A DNA stretch of 64,000 bases from Mycobacterium sp. Its GTDB lineage: Bacteria; Actinomycetota; Actinomycetes; Mycobacteriales; Mycobacteriaceae. A program made the position numbers and the translations under genes. Below the pieces are notes generated by a model that saw nothing but the letters and a program-made list of their open reading frames with translations, searched no databases and was not told the DNA's origin. Where the stretch lies: contig VEQY01000008.1 of NCBI GenBank assembly GCA_018882965.1, positions 1 to 64,000 on the forward strand, read 5' to 3'. Shown here piece by piece: positions 1 to 10,322 of the stretch. Within the stretch, counting starts at the first letter, position 1; each line of letters starts with the position of its first letter.

Positions 1-708
1 CTCCCCCGTCATGGGGCGCAGCACCTCACCCACCAGCACCCGCGGAGCCGCCGTCGGCGCCTGGTTGAACAACCCCCGCCGCACCAACTGCAACGCCCCG
101 GCCAGCACCTCCGAGAACGGACCACCCGGCAGCAACGACACCAACCGCGACACCGCATCAACAAACCCCGACGCCGCCGAGCTCAACCCCGCCACCGACT
201 GGCGCACCTCCGCCTCGGTCACCCTCTCGCGTACGTAGAACCCCGCCGAGGCCGCCACGGACTCACCGACACCGGACGCGGCCGCCACGACTGGTTCGGT
301 GACGGCGATCTGCTCAGCAGGTTCCAACGTCGTCACGGCCCGCGCAAGTGGTTCGAGACCGGCGACCTCAACAGCACCAGGCCCGGAGTCCGAGGACTCC
401 TCGACCGCTGGCCCCCCGGACTGCGCGGGCGCCACCGCCCGCGACGCCACCCCGCCGTCGCGTTGGCGAACAGCTACCGCACCACGCGGCGCACCCGAGG
501 CCTCCCGGGCCACCCGGCCCGCCCGCGACTCCCGCCGGCTTTCCTGCTGCGCGCCCCCGCGCGCATCACCGGCACCCGCCGACACCGACGCGCCATCGGC
601 CTCACCCGACTCCGCCGACGCCACCCCCACCAGTGGGCCGGCCAACGACATTCCCGCGGCGACGACCGCCGCACCGACCCGTGCACCCCGGCCCATCAGC
701 GACCTCAC
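1..708 (-). CDS. Exported protein, N-terminal part (runs off the window)
   Basis: The frame is open from a GTG at 708 to base 1, giving 236 codons without a stop, so only the N-terminus is present. The GTG has a strong Shine-Dalgarno, GGGAAGG at 716-722, seven bases away; an ATG at 696 is a weaker alternative. Residues 1-32 form a signal peptide (basic start, hydrophobic core, Ala-rich end). A long Ala/Gly/Arg/Ser-rich disordered stretch follows, then an amphipathic helix segment ending in VRRGLFNQAPTA near residues 205-216. In mycobacterial proteins I recall, this segment precedes VCBS/Ig-like repeat domains, but that part lies outside the window. Function cannot be assigned. It is divergent from the exported protein at 876. 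Confidence 0.72.
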   Translation of the reverse strand, partial: MRSLMGRGARVGAAVVAAGMSLAGPLVGVASAESGEADGASVSAGAGDARGGAQQESRRESRAGRVAREASGAPRGAVAVRQRDGGVASRAVAPAQSGGPAVEESSDSGPGAVEVAGLEPLARAVTTLEPAEQIAVTEPVVAAASGVGESVAASAGFYVRERVTEAEVRQSVAGLSSAASGFVDAVSRLVSLLPGGPFSEVLAGALQLVRRGLFNQAPTAAPRVLVGEVLRPMTGE

Positions 709-736
709 CCCACAGCCTTCCCGCGCAAAGGCTCAA

Positions 737-742
737 ATTTTA
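737..742 (-). promoter_or_regulatory. Candidate -10 box (TAAAAT) of the leftward exported protein
   Basis: TAAAAT on the minus strand fits the mycobacterial TANNNT -10 consensus and lies about 28 bases before the GTG at 708, leaving room for the GGGAAGG ribosome site. No good -35 is visible. Confidence 0.35.
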
Positions 743-790
743 TCTTTCCCGAACGCTAGCTTTTGCCGGGCCCGCGGGCAAATCTGGCGG

Positions 791-804
791 GTACCCCTGG
801 GTAC
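791..804. promoter_or_regulatory. GTACCC-CT-GGGTAC palindrome, putative operator
   Basis: A perfect 6-2-6 inverted repeat lies between the two divergent exported-protein promoters. It ends seven bases before the -35 of the rightward promoter. Position and symmetry suggest a dimeric regulator site; no regulator gene is adjacent. Confidence 0.35.
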
Positions 805-811
805 TTTCCGT

Positions 812-840
812 TTGCTGTCCGCAGCCCCGACGGCTACCGT
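812..840 (+). promoter_or_regulatory. Candidate SigA-type promoter of the 876 gene
   Basis: TTGCTG at 812-817 and TACCGT at 835-840 are separated by 17 bases, close to the vegetative consensus. The start codon lies 36 bases downstream, with AAGGAG at 865-870. Confidence 0.45.
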
Positions 841-875
841 CAGAGAACCTAGACCATCAACGACAAGGAGTTCCT

Positions 876-1856
876 GTGATCACCGCCCACCGCCCGTTCG
901 CAACAGCCGGCGTTGCTCTGCTCGGCGCGGGTGTCATCGCGGGCTCTCCCGCGCTGGCGCCGACGTCCCGGGAGCTGCCCCACTTCGCGGCACCGGAGAT
1001 CACCCTGCAGGCGACGATCTTCGACATCTTCACCTTCCCGGCCTGGCAGCAGTCCGTCGCCAACGAGGTCGAGTTCGTCGCGATCCGGGCCCGCGGGCTC
1101 GCCGCCGGCGGCACCGCGCTGGCCCAGTCGCTCGGCCAACTCCCCGCCACGGTCGGAACCGCGATCCAGCAGGTGCTCAACCGTGACGCCCTGGGTGCCC
1201 TGACCACTATCGAGGAGTGGATCGTCAGCTCCACCGAGAACACGCTCATCCCGCCGGTGCTCGCGAACATCGACGTCGGCCAGATCCAGCTCGCCATTCA
1301 GTCAGCCCTGCTGCTCGCCCAGCCGACGGCGCTCATCCAGCTCGGCTCGGCCGCGTTCGCAGGCGCCGACACCGTCGCGCGCGCGCTCATCATCGCCACG
1401 CAGGGCCTTGTCGACGCCGTGGTGTCGTTGAACCCCGCCGCCATCGTGCAGGCGGTCGTCACCGGGGTCACCGGCGTGCTGAACTCCGTGGCCGTGGCAG
1501 GTCAGGACGTCGTCGACGGGATCGTGGCGGCGCAGGACACGCTGGCCACCGCGTTGGCGGCACGACCGGCTCCGACCCCGCCGTCGGCGGCCTCCGAGCC
1601 CTCGGCGGCACCCGCTGCCCTCGGCTCGGTCACTGCGCGGGCCACAGCCGGATCGGACCCGGCCGCGCAGGCCGCGCCGGTCGAGGCCGGGGAGTCCCCG
1701 GCGGACTCCGCGGATGCCGGAGCGGATCAGCCCACCGCGCCGCGGCAGCCCGCCGCGGCCGGCCGGTCGGCCGGTGCCCACGCCGTCGCCGCCGACACCG
1801 AGTCCGCGGATCGTTCGGCGGCCACCCGGCGGGGCGCCCAGAAGGCAGCCCGCTAG
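876..1856 (+). CDS. Exported Ala-rich protein of unknown function
   Basis: 326 residues from a GTG at 876, chosen because AAGGAG (865-870) sits five bases upstream and the product then opens with a signal peptide (residues 1-28, ending in SPALA). Residues 35-230 are rich in Ala, Val, Leu and Gln and look like a series of amphipathic helices, with motifs such as FPAWQQSVANEVEF and repeated L-P-A-T/A-I-Q units. Residues 235-326 are a disordered Ala/Pro/Ser/Arg tail. There is no cysteine and no catalytic motif I recognise. The composition resembles the helical linker regions of mycobacterial exported PE-like proteins, but there is no PE or PPE signature. It is convergent with recR, eight bases away. 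Confidence 0.75.
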   Translation: MITAHRPFATAGVALLGAGVIAGSPALAPTSRELPHFAAPEITLQATIFDIFTFPAWQQSVANEVEFVAIRARGLAAGGTALAQSLGQLPATVGTAIQQVLNRDALGALTTIEEWIVSSTENTLIPPVLANIDVGQIQLAIQSALLLAQPTALIQLGSAAFAGADTVARALIIATQGLVDAVVSLNPAAIVQAVVTGVTGVLNSVAVAGQDVVDGIVAAQDTLATALAARPAPTPPSAASEPSAAPAALGSVTARATAGSDPAAQAAPVEAGESPADSADAGADQPTAPRQPAAAGRSAGAHAVAADTESADRSAATRRGAQKAAR

Positions 1857-1863
1857 ACCCCAG

Positions 1864-2475
1864 CTAAACCATGGCGCGGCGGCCGAGCAGCGCGCGGCCA
1901 AGCGTCAGCTCGTCGGCGAACTCCAAATCCCCGCCCATCGGCAGGCCGGAGGCGATGCGGCTGACGGTCAGCCCCGGGATGTCGCGCAGGACACGCACCA
2001 GATAGGTGGCGGTGGCTTCGCCTTCGGTGTTGGGGTCGGTGGCGATGATCACCTCGGTGATGTCGACGCCATCGACGCGATCGCCAATCCGGCTGAGCAG
2101 CTGGCGAATTCGCAGTTGCTCAGGGCCGATACCCGACAGCGGATCGAGCGCTCCGCCCAGGACGTGATAGCGGCCGCGGAACTCGCGGGTGCGCTCGACG
2201 GCCTGCACGTCCTTGGGCTCCTCGACCACGCACACCTGAGAGGCGTCCCGGCGGGCATCGCTGCAGATGCGACACCGCTCGGAGGCGGCGACGTTGCCGC
2301 ACACCTCGCAGAACTGCACGCCGTCGCGCACCCGCGACAGCGCGGCGGTGAGCCGGTCGATGTCCACCGGTTCGACGCCGAGCAGGTGGAAGGCCATGCG
2401 CTGGGCGCTCTTGGGCCCGATACCCGGCAACTTGCCGAGCTCGTCGATCAGATCCTGGACGGGTCCTTCGAACAC
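1864..2475 (-). CDS. recR: Recombination mediator RecR
   Basis: 203 residues, the usual RecR length. It helps RecF/RecO load RecA on SSB-coated gaps during recombinational repair. Visible features are the N-terminal helix-hairpin-helix ([12 protein letters not shown], residues 15-26), the zinc finger with two CxxC pairs (CEVC and CRIC, about residues 57-72), and a Toprim core ([10 protein letters not shown] and later acidic DPNTEGE). The start is a GTG at 2475, seven bases after the ybaB stop, so the two are one transcript, the classic ybaB-recR pair (Rv3716c-Rv3715c in M. tuberculosis). In many bacteria dnaX precedes this pair; here dnaX is about 4 kb away. Confidence 0.97.
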   Translation of the reverse strand: MFEGPVQDLIDELGKLPGIGPKSAQRMAFHLLGVEPVDIDRLTAALSRVRDGVQFCEVCGNVAASERCRICSDARRDASQVCVVEEPKDVQAVERTREFRGRYHVLGGALDPLSGIGPEQLRIRQLLSRIGDRVDGVDITEVIIATDPNTEGEATATYLVRVLRDIPGLTVSRIASGLPMGGDLEFADELTLGRALLGRRAMV

Positions 2476-2482
2476 GCGGAGG

Positions 2483-2866
2483 TCAGGACCCCGGTTGGGG
2501 CGGGCGCGTCGCGGCCGCCAACGGGCCCAGGATGGTCTTGACCGTCTCCTTCATGTTCTCCGCGGCATCGGCCAGCGCACCGACGACGAGATCCTGCAGC
2601 GTCTCCACATCGGCGGGGTCGACCACGGAGGGATCAATCCGCACGGCGGTGACCTGGCCGTGGCCGTTGAGGCTCACCTCGACCAGTCCGTTGCCGGCCT
2701 GACCGCGCACCTCGGTCTCGGCGATCTGCTTCTGCGCCGCCAGCAACTGCTGCTGCATCTGCTGGGCCTGGGCCAGCGCCGCCTGCAGTTCGGGCAGACC
2801 CTGCTGCGCCGGCCGGCGGAAGGCGCTCAAGTCGGCGGGGTCGCCGGAGTTGATGCCGGGTTGCAT
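2483..2866 (-). CDS. YbaB/EbfC nucleoid-associated protein
   Basis: 127 residues of the YbaB/EbfC family, small dimeric DNA-binding proteins that coat the nucleoid and may assist recombination. The long Gln/Ala-rich helix ([18 protein letters not shown], residues 33-50), the central sheet with [18 protein letters not shown], and the C-terminal helix [14 protein letters not shown] are all present. A mycobacterial N-terminal extension of about 20 residues and a short Pro-rich tail flank the core. The ATG at 2866 has AAGGAGA just upstream. It is the first gene of the ybaB-recR unit. Confidence 0.95.
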   Translation of the reverse strand: MQPGINSGDPADLSAFRRPAQQGLPELQAALAQAQQMQQQLLAAQKQIAETEVRGQAGNGLVEVSLNGHGQVTAVRIDPSVVDPADVETLQDLVVGALADAAENMKETVKTILGPLAAATRPPQPGS

Positions 2867-2977
2867 GGTCTCTCCTTGGGTCTCGGTTGCGCCTCGGTCG
2901 CGCCATGGTCTCGAGTTCGTTGCGGCCTGGATTTCAGGCGGCAGCTGACTTCCAAGCCTAGTCGTCCAGGGATTACC

Positions 2978-3754
2978 GTGACGCGGGTGTCGAGGAACAC
3001 CCGCGTGCGTGTCGTGGTCGCCGCATCGACCGGCGTGCTTCTAGTCGCATCATCGCTGTCCGCGCCGGTCGCGCCCGCCGCCCCCGGCGACGTGGCGGGA
3101 ATGATTGTCTTCCTCGACCCCGGCCACAATGGTTCCAACGACGCCTCGATCACCCGCCAGGTGTCCAACGGCCGGGGCGGCACCAAAGACTGCCAGGCCA
3201 GCGGCACCGCCGCCGAGAGCGGCTATCCGGAGCACAGCTTCAACTGGGACACCACGTTGCGCATCCGCGCGGCCCTGCACCAGCTCGGAGTCCGCACCGC
3301 GATGTCGCGCGGCAACGACGACGCGTTGGGGCCGTGCGTGGACGAACGCGCCGCCATGGCTAACGCCCTGCAGCCCAACGCGGTGGTCTCGATCCACGCC
3401 GACGGCGGCCCGCCCACCGGACGCGGCTTCCACGTCCTGTACTCCAATCCGCCGCTGAACGCGACCCAGGCTGGTCCCTCGGTGCAGTTCGCCCGGATCA
3501 TGCGCGACCAGCTGGCCGCCTCGGGTATCCCGCCGTCGACCTACATCGGCAGCGGCGGGCTCAACCCGCGCGCCGACATCGCCGGACTGAACCTCGCGCA
3601 GTACCCGTCGATCCTGGTCGAGTTGGGCAACATGAAGAACCCGGTCGACTCAACCCTGATGGAAAACGCGGAGGGCCGACAGCGGTACGCCGACGCCGTG
3701 GTCAAGGGCGTGGTGGCGTTCCTGCAGACCCAGTCGCCTCGATCTCTTTCTTGA
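2978..3754 (+). CDS. ami1: Peptidoglycan N-acetylmuramoyl-L-alanine amidase Ami1
   Basis: 258 residues, an Amidase_3 zinc enzyme that cuts stem peptides from glycan strands in the periplasm; closely resembles M. tuberculosis Rv3717. Residues 1-35 are the signal peptide. The zinc ligands are visible as H50 (DPGHNG), E85 (YPEHSF) and H140 (SIHADGG), with catalytic E215 in [10 protein letters not shown]72 and C120 match the conserved disulfide. The start GTG at 2978 has AGGG six bases upstream; longer in-frame versions would run over ybaB and lose the signal peptide. It is divergent from ybaB. The 3' end overlaps the convergent gene at 3702 by 53 bases. Confidence 0.95.
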   Translation: MTRVSRNTRVRVVVAASTGVLLVASSLSAPVAPAAPGDVAGMIVFLDPGHNGSNDASITRQVSNGRGGTKDCQASGTAAESGYPEHSFNWDTTLRIRAALHQLGVRTAMSRGNDDALGPCVDERAAMANALQPNAVVSIHADGGPPTGRGFHVLYSNPPLNATQAGPSVQFARIMRDQLAASGIPPSTYIGSGGLNPRADIAGLNLAQYPSILVELGNMKNPVDSTLMENAEGRQRYADAVVKGVVAFLQTQSPRSLS

Positions 3755-4169
3755 GATTGGCCAGCACCTCACCCTGAATCCTGCGCAGGCCCAGCGGGGC
3801 GAACGCGCGCTCGAACACTCCCCGGACGCCGCCGGCGCCGGCCCACATGGTCTTGACCGTGACACTCGAACCTGCACCGGCGGGCGCGACGGTCCAGTTG
3901 GTCACCAGCGAGGAGTTGGCATCCTTCTCGATGACGGTGTGGCCGGCGAGATCCACATCGGCCCGCACCTCCCGCGACCGCGACCTGGTCGCCTGCAACG
4001 TCCAGGTGGCGACGGTACCCTGGCCCTGGCCGCCCTGCATCACCCGATAGTCGCGGTAATGTGCGGACAGGATCTTCGGGCGGACCACGCGGTAGTCGGC
4101 GATCGCGTCGAGCACTCTGGCCGGCGCGGCGTTGATCAGGATCGTGCTGGACGCACTGACATGTCCCAT
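3702..4169 (-). CDS. SRPBCC (START-like) family protein
   Basis: 155 residues matching the Rv3718c position and family. SRPBCC proteins form a helix-grip pocket that binds hydrophobic ligands; the ligand here is unknown. The N-terminal strand-helix (SASSTILINAAPARVLDAIADY) and the C-terminal long helix ([27 protein letters not shown]) are typical, as is the DADVDLAGHTVIE-type sheet in the middle. No signal peptide is seen, so it is cytosolic. It is divergent from the FAD oxidoreductase at 4255 and overlaps the end of ami1 by 53 bases in antisense. Confidence 0.85.
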   Translation of the reverse strand: MGHVSASSTILINAAPARVLDAIADYRVVRPKILSAHYRDYRVMQGGQGQGTVATWTLQATRSRSREVRADVDLAGHTVIEKDANSSLVTNWTVAPAGAGSSVTVKTMWAGAGGVRGVFERAFAPLGLRRIQGEVLANLKKEIEATGSAGTPPRP

Positions 4170-4242
4170 CGTCGAATCCCCTCGTCGGGTCGAACTCCAC
4201 GCGATACGCGGCGGTGCGGGTGCGGACCGGCCGGGTGCGGAT

Positions 4243-4248
4243 TAGCGT
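4243..4248 (+). promoter_or_regulatory. -10 box TAGCGT, leaderless start of 4255
   Basis: TAGCGT ends six bases before the GTG at 4255 and no Shine-Dalgarno is present, so the transcript probably begins at the start codon. Confidence 0.5.
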
Positions 4249-4254
4249 AGTCGC

Positions 4255-5634
4255 GTGAGCACAGCATCGTCAGCGGCCCTGTCCGCCCATCGACGGGGTG
4301 TGCAGCGGTTGATGGAGAGCTACCGCGCCATCCCGGCCGGTGCCGCCGTGCGCCTGGCCAAGCCGACCTCGAACCTCTTCCGCAATCGGACCAAAACCGC
4401 CGTCAGGGGTCTGGACACCTCGGGACTGCGGGACGTCATCGCCGTCGACCCGATGGCCCGTACCGCCGATGTCGCGGGGATGTGCACATACGAGACGCTG
4501 GTGGCAGCGACCCTTCCGCATGGGCTGAGCCCGCTGGTGGTGCCGCAGCTCAAGACGATCACGGTGGGCGGCGCGGTCACCGGTCTGGGAATCGAGTCGG
4601 CCTCCTTCCGCAATGGCCTACCGCATGAGTCGGTTGTGGAGATGGACATCCTCACCGGCGCAGGTGAGATCGTGACGGTGAGTCGTGACAGCCACCCGGA
4701 TCTCTTTCGCGCGTTCCCGAATTCCTATGGCACCCTTGGCTATACCGTACGGCTGCGAATCGAGCTGGAATCCGTTCAGCCCTTCGTCAGCCTCCGCCAC
4801 GTGCGTTTCCACACCCTGACGGACCTGGTGGCGGTCATGCAGCGCATTGTGACGCAAGGCTCCTATGACGGCGTCACCGTCGACTACCTCGACGGAGTGG
4901 TGTTCAGCGCCGCCGAAAGCTACCTCTGCCTGGGGACGCAGACGACGGCATCCGGGCCGGTCAGCGACTACACCGGTGCGCACGTCTACTACCGGTCGCT
5001 CCAGCACGACACCGGCCTGATCTCGGATCGGCTGACCATCGCCGACTACCTCTGGCGCTGGGACACCGACTGGTTCTGGTGCTCGCGAGCCTTCGGCGCG
5101 CAACGTCCCGCACTTCGCCGCCTGTGGCCGCGGCGGTTCCGACGCAGTAGCTTCTACTGGAAGCTGATCGCCTACGACCAGCGCTTCGGTATTGCCGACC
5201 GCATCGAGGCGCGGCACGGGCGACCGCCGCGCGAGCGGGTTGTCCAGGATGTCGAGGTGCCGATCGAGCGGTGCGAAGAGTTCCTCGACTGGTTCCTCGC
5301 CGAGGTTCCCATCGAGCCGCTGTGGCTGTGCCCGCTGCGGCTTCGTGACCCGGCCGGTTGGTCGCTCTACCCCATGCGCTCGGAGCACACCTACGTCAAC
5401 ATCGGGTTCTGGTCATCCGTGCCGGCGCAGGCCGGCGAGGGTACGACGAACAGAGTGATCGAACGCAAAGTCTCCGAGTTGGAGGGACACAAGTCGCTGT
5501 ACTCCGACGCCTTTTATACCCGCGAGGAGTTTGACGACCTCTACGGCGGGGAAAGCTATCGGATCATGAAGAAGACCTACGACCCGGATTCGCGTCTGCT
5601 CGACCTCTACGCAAAGGCGGTGCAACGACAATGA
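4255..5634 (+). CDS. FAD-binding oxidoreductase, putative methylene-fatty-acid reductase (TmsA/BfaA-like)
   Basis: 459 residues with a PCMH/VAO-type FAD domain (residues about 25-200; VVPQLKTITVGGAVTGLGIES is the FAD-binding core) and a C-terminal substrate domain, matching Rv3719 in position. It overlaps the downstream SAM methyltransferase by four bases. This pairing is the hallmark of actinobacterial 10-methyl fatty acid synthesis: the methyltransferase makes a 10-methylene chain on a phospholipid acyl group and the flavoprotein reduces it toward tuberculostearate (the TmsA-TmsB or BfaA-BfaB pair). The role of this particular copy is inferred. Mycobacteria carry paralogous pairs, so it may act on another lipid. 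Confidence 0.8.
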   Translation: MSTASSAALSAHRRGVQRLMESYRAIPAGAAVRLAKPTSNLFRNRTKTAVRGLDTSGLRDVIAVDPMARTADVAGMCTYETLVAATLPHGLSPLVVPQLKTITVGGAVTGLGIESASFRNGLPHESVVEMDILTGAGEIVTVSRDSHPDLFRAFPNSYGTLGYTVRLRIELESVQPFVSLRHVRFHTLTDLVAVMQRIVTQGSYDGVTVDYLDGVVFSAAESYLCLGTQTTASGPVSDYTGAHVYYRSLQHDTGLISDRLTIADYLWRWDTDWFWCSRAFGAQRPALRRLWPRRFRRSSFYWKLIAYDQRFGIADRIEARHGRPPRERVVQDVEVPIERCEEFLDWFLAEVPIEPLWLCPLRLRDPAGWSLYPMRSEHTYVNIGFWSSVPAQAGEGTTNRVIERKVSELEGHKSLYSDAFYTREEFDDLYGGESYRIMKKTYDPDSRLLDLYAKAVQRQ

Positions 5635-6908
5635 GCGGCAAGCTGACCCTGGCCGAGATCCTCGAACTCTTCGTCGGCGGTAGCAGGCCGCTGAGATTCA
5701 CCGCCTATGACGGCAGCAACGCCGGGCCCGCGGATGCGTCGCTGGGTCTGGAGCTTCGTACCCCGCGCGGCACCACCTATCTGGCCACCGCGCCCGGTGA
5801 TCTCGGCATGGCCCGCGCCTACGTTGCCGGTGACCTGGTCCCCCTCGGTGTGCACCCGGGCGATCCCTACGAAGTCCTGAACGCGCTGTCCGCCGCCGAA
5901 CTGAAGCGGCCACCCGCGCGCGTCATGCTCGACATCGTCCGCTCGCTGGGGCCCGAACACCTCAAGCCGATCGCACCGCCCCCGCAGGAGGCCCTGCCCC
6001 GCTGGCGGCGCATCGCCGAAGGCCTGCGGCACAACCGCAAGCGCGACGCGGACGCCATCCATCATCACTACGACGTGTCCAACAGGTTCTACGAGTTGAT
6101 CCTGGGTCCGTCGATGACCTACACCTGCGCGTGCTATCCCGACTCTGCGGCGTCCCTGGAGCAGGCGCAGGAGAACAAGTACCGGCTGGTGTTCGAGAAG
6201 CTTCGGCTGCGACCGGGTAACCGTCTGCTCGATGTGGGGTGCGGCTGGGGTGGCATGGTCCGCTACGCCGCCCGGCACGGCGTCCGGGCGACCGGAGTCA
6301 CCCTCTCGCGCGAGCAGGCACTGTGGGGACAGAAGGCGATCGCCGAAGAAGGCCTGGCCGACCTCGCCGAGATCCGTCACAGCGACTACCGTGACGTGAC
6401 CGAAGGCGGCTTTGACGCGGTGTCCTCGATCGGTCTCACCGAGCACGTCGGGGTCGGCAACTATCCGGCGTACTTCCGCTTCCTGCAGTCCACATTGCGC
6501 AGCGGAGGCTTACTTCTCAACCACTGCATCACCCGTCCGGACAACAGGAGGGCCGCATCGGCGAGGGGTTTCATCGACCGCTACGTGTTCCCCGATGGCG
6601 AGCTCACCGGGTCGGGCCGGGTCATCTCCGAAGCGCAGAACGTCGGGCTGGAGGTCGTGCACGAGGAGAACCTGCGCCACCATTACGCCCTGACGCTGCG
6701 TGACTGGTGCCGGAACCTGGTCACCAACTGGGACGCCGTGGTCGCGGAGGTGGGTCTGCCGACCGCCAAGGTCTGGGGGCTCTACCTGGCCGGCTCGCGC
6801 GTGGGTTTTGAGTCCAATGTCGTTCAGCTACACCAGGTGCTGGCCGTCAAGGTGGACCGCGACGGCGACGACGGCGGTCTGCCGTTGCGACCGTGGTGGA
6901 CTCCCTAG
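5631..6908 (+). CDS. Cyclopropane-fatty-acyl-phospholipid synthase-type SAM methyltransferase
   Basis: 425 residues, full length for the CFA synthase family (Rv3720 position). An N-terminal helical lipid-docking region (1-130) is followed by the Rossmann methyltransferase core: HHYDVSNRFYELILG (substrate side) and motif I LLDVGCGWGG near residues 198-207, then VTLSREQ. These residues bind S-adenosylmethionine and position the olefin of a phospholipid acyl chain. It starts with ATGA overlapping the upstream FAD reductase, so the two are translationally coupled and most likely form a methylation-reduction unit. It ends two bases from the convergent dnaX stop. Confidence 0.9.
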   Translation: MSGKLTLAEILELFVGGSRPLRFTAYDGSNAGPADASLGLELRTPRGTTYLATAPGDLGMARAYVAGDLVPLGVHPGDPYEVLNALSAAELKRPPARVMLDIVRSLGPEHLKPIAPPPQEALPRWRRIAEGLRHNRKRDADAIHHHYDVSNRFYELILGPSMTYTCACYPDSAASLEQAQENKYRLVFEKLRLRPGNRLLDVGCGWGGMVRYAARHGVRATGVTLSREQALWGQKAIAEEGLADLAEIRHSDYRDVTEGGFDAVSSIGLTEHVGVGNYPAYFRFLQSTLRSGGLLLNHCITRPDNRRAASARGFIDRYVFPDGELTGSGRVISEAQNVGLEVVHEENLRHHYALTLRDWCRNLVTNWDAVVAEVGLPTAKVWGLYLAGSRVGFESNVVQLHQVLAVKVDRDGDDGGLPLRPWWTP

Positions 6909-6910
6909 AT

Positions 6911-8662
6911 TCAGCCGTCGATCCGGCGGGCGCCCAGTTCGGTCTGCAGCAATTCCAGGGCCACTTCCTCGGGATCCCGACGAGGTCCGGGGTCATCCTG
7001 GCCGGCTTCGGCGAGCATGCCGTCCTCCTCGCTGCGCACGGCCGCACTCTGGGCGGGCGCGGAGTCCGGCGGCGCCGTCCCGGGTGTGTGCTCGGCCGCA
7101 CCCGTTTCGCAGCGCACCTTCCAGTCCACACCGAGGGCGTCTTTGAGTGCCTCACGGATGACGTCGGTATTGCGCTGCTCGGACAACCGCTTGGCCAGCG
7201 GAGCGGACTCGTGGGTCAGAACAAGCGTGCTGTCCTCCACCGCCCGCACCATCGCACCGGCCAGCATGACCTCGGTGGTACGGCTGCGTTCGCGGACCTT
7301 GTCCCGGACGGTCGGCCACACACTGCGGACCGCGGCGGCGTTGGGTTCGCCCGGTGCGGGCGGGGAGAGGGGCTGGTCGACCGCGTGGGGCGGAGGTGCT
7401 TCGGACGCCGGGGTGACCGCCGGGGGCTCTGGGCGCGGAGGATCGCGGCGGGGTGGGGGTTTCGGTGGCCGTGCCGGTGCGGGTGCGGCGTCCGCGACCG
7501 GGATCGAGATGTCCAGCCGGGTCTCGATGCGCTCGACGCGTTGAAGCAAGGCGGACTCGGTATCGCTGGCCGAGGGCAGCAGCAGCCGCGCGCAGATCAC
7601 CTCCAGCAGCAGGCGCGGAGCGGTCGCACCGCGCATCTCTCCGAGTCCGGCGTGCACGACCTCGGCATATCGGGCCAGGGTCGCCGGCCCGATCCGCGTC
7701 GACTGATCGCGCATGTTCTCCAGGACGTCACCGGGAGCGTCGACCACTCCGCGGTTCACCGCATCGGGGACAGCCTGCAGCACGATGAGGTCGCGGAAGC
7801 GCTCGAGAAGGTCGGTGGCGAAGCGGCGCGGGTCGTGGCCGGCGTCGATCACCGACTCGACCGCGCCGAACAGGGCGGCGGCATCACCGGCGGCGAGGGC
7901 GTCGACGGCCTCGTCGATGAGCGCGACGTCGGTCGCGCCCAGAAGTGCCAGCGCCCGCTGGTAGTGCACGCGATTGTCCTCGGCCCCGGCCAGCAACTGG
8001 TCCAGCACGCTCAGAGTGTCCCGCGGCGAACCGCCGCCCGCCCGGATCACCAGGGGGAAGACGGCGTCGTCGACGTCGACGTTCTCGGCGGACAGGATCT
8101 TCTCGATCAGTCCGCGCATGGTGCGGGGAGCAAGCAGCCGGAACGGGTAGTGATGCGTGCGCGAGCGGATCGTCGCGAGCACCTTGTCGGGCTCGGTGGT
8201 GGCGAACACGAAGATCAGGTGCTCGGGGGGTTCCTCGACGATCTTGAGCAGCGCGTTGAAACCGGCCGTGGTGACCATGTGCGCCTCGTCGACGATGAAG
8301 ATGCGGTAGCGCGACTGCGCCGGCGCGTAGAAGGCGCGGTCGCGCAATTCGCGGGTGTCGTCGACGCCGCCGTGGCTGGCGGCGTCGAGTTCGACGACGT
8401 CGATCGAGCCACCGCCAGTCGGAGCCAGTGCCCGGCACGATTCACACTCACCACAGGGCTCCGGAGTCGGGCCCCGCTCGCAGTTCAGCGAACGGGCGAG
8501 AATGCGCGCCGAGGAGGTCTTCCCGCAGCCGCGCGGTCCGGAGAACAGGTAGGCGTGGTTGATGCGACCTGCCGCCAGCGCCGTCGACAGCGGCTCGGTG
8601 ACGTGCTCCTGGCCGACCACCTCGGCGAATGTCGCCGGCCGGTACTTGCGGTAGAGCGCCAC
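6911..8662 (-). CDS. dnaX: DNA polymerase III subunit tau (DnaZX)
   Basis: 583 residues, the clamp-loader ATPase that assembles the sliding clamp and couples replicase cores. Domain I carries Walker A GPRGCGKTS (42-50), the zinc module C61, C70, C73, C76, Walker B IFIVDEAH (121-128) and sensor FATTEPDKV. Domain III follows to about residue 370. A Pro-rich linker (375-450) leads to the C-terminal tau region that contacts polymerase and helicase. No slippery A-run frameshift site typical of E. coli gamma is apparent. The start GTG at 8662 lies six bases after TAGCCT and lacks a Shine-Dalgarno. Confidence 0.96.
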   Translation of the reverse strand: MALYRKYRPATFAEVVGQEHVTEPLSTALAAGRINHAYLFSGPRGCGKTSSARILARSLNCERGPTPEPCGECESCRALAPTGGGSIDVVELDAASHGGVDDTRELRDRAFYAPAQSRYRIFIVDEAHMVTTAGFNALLKIVEEPPEHLIFVFATTEPDKVLATIRSRTHHYPFRLLAPRTMRGLIEKILSAENVDVDDAVFPLVIRAGGGSPRDTLSVLDQLLAGAEDNRVHYQRALALLGATDVALIDEAVDALAAGDAAALFGAVESVIDAGHDPRRFATDLLERFRDLIVLQAVPDAVNRGVVDAPGDVLENMRDQSTRIGPATLARYAEVVHAGLGEMRGATAPRLLLEVICARLLLPSASDTESALLQRVERIETRLDISIPVADAAPAPARPPKPPPRRDPPRPEPPAVTPASEAPPPHAVDQPLSPPAPGEPNAAAVRSVWPTVRDKVRERSRTTEVMLAGAMVRAVEDSTLVLTHESAPLAKRLSEQRNTDVIREALKDALGVDWKVRCETGAAEHTPGTAPPDSAPAQSAAVRSEEDGMLAEAGQDDPGPRRDPEEVALELLQTELGARRIDG

Positions 8663-8668
8663 TTCAGC

Positions 8669-8674
8669 AGGCTA
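8669..8674 (-). promoter_or_regulatory. -10 box TAGCCT, leaderless start of dnaX
   Basis: On the minus strand TAGCCT ends six bases before the dnaX GTG, inside the short gap after the aspT stop. dnaX may therefore have its own transcript start. Confidence 0.45.
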
Positions 8675-8679
8675 CCGAG

Positions 8680-10248
<1,569 letters not shown>

Positions 10249-10322
10249 CGCCCGTCCGAGGAGCGATTCAGTTTGCGAATCGCGCCTCGGACCTACGAGA
10301 GCAAAACGGCGGACGGAGGGAC

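Noticed and set aside
2267..2977. Upstream in-frame extension of ami1
   Set aside because: It would cross ybaB and recR in antisense and bury the signal peptide; GTG 2978 has a ribosome site and fits homologues.
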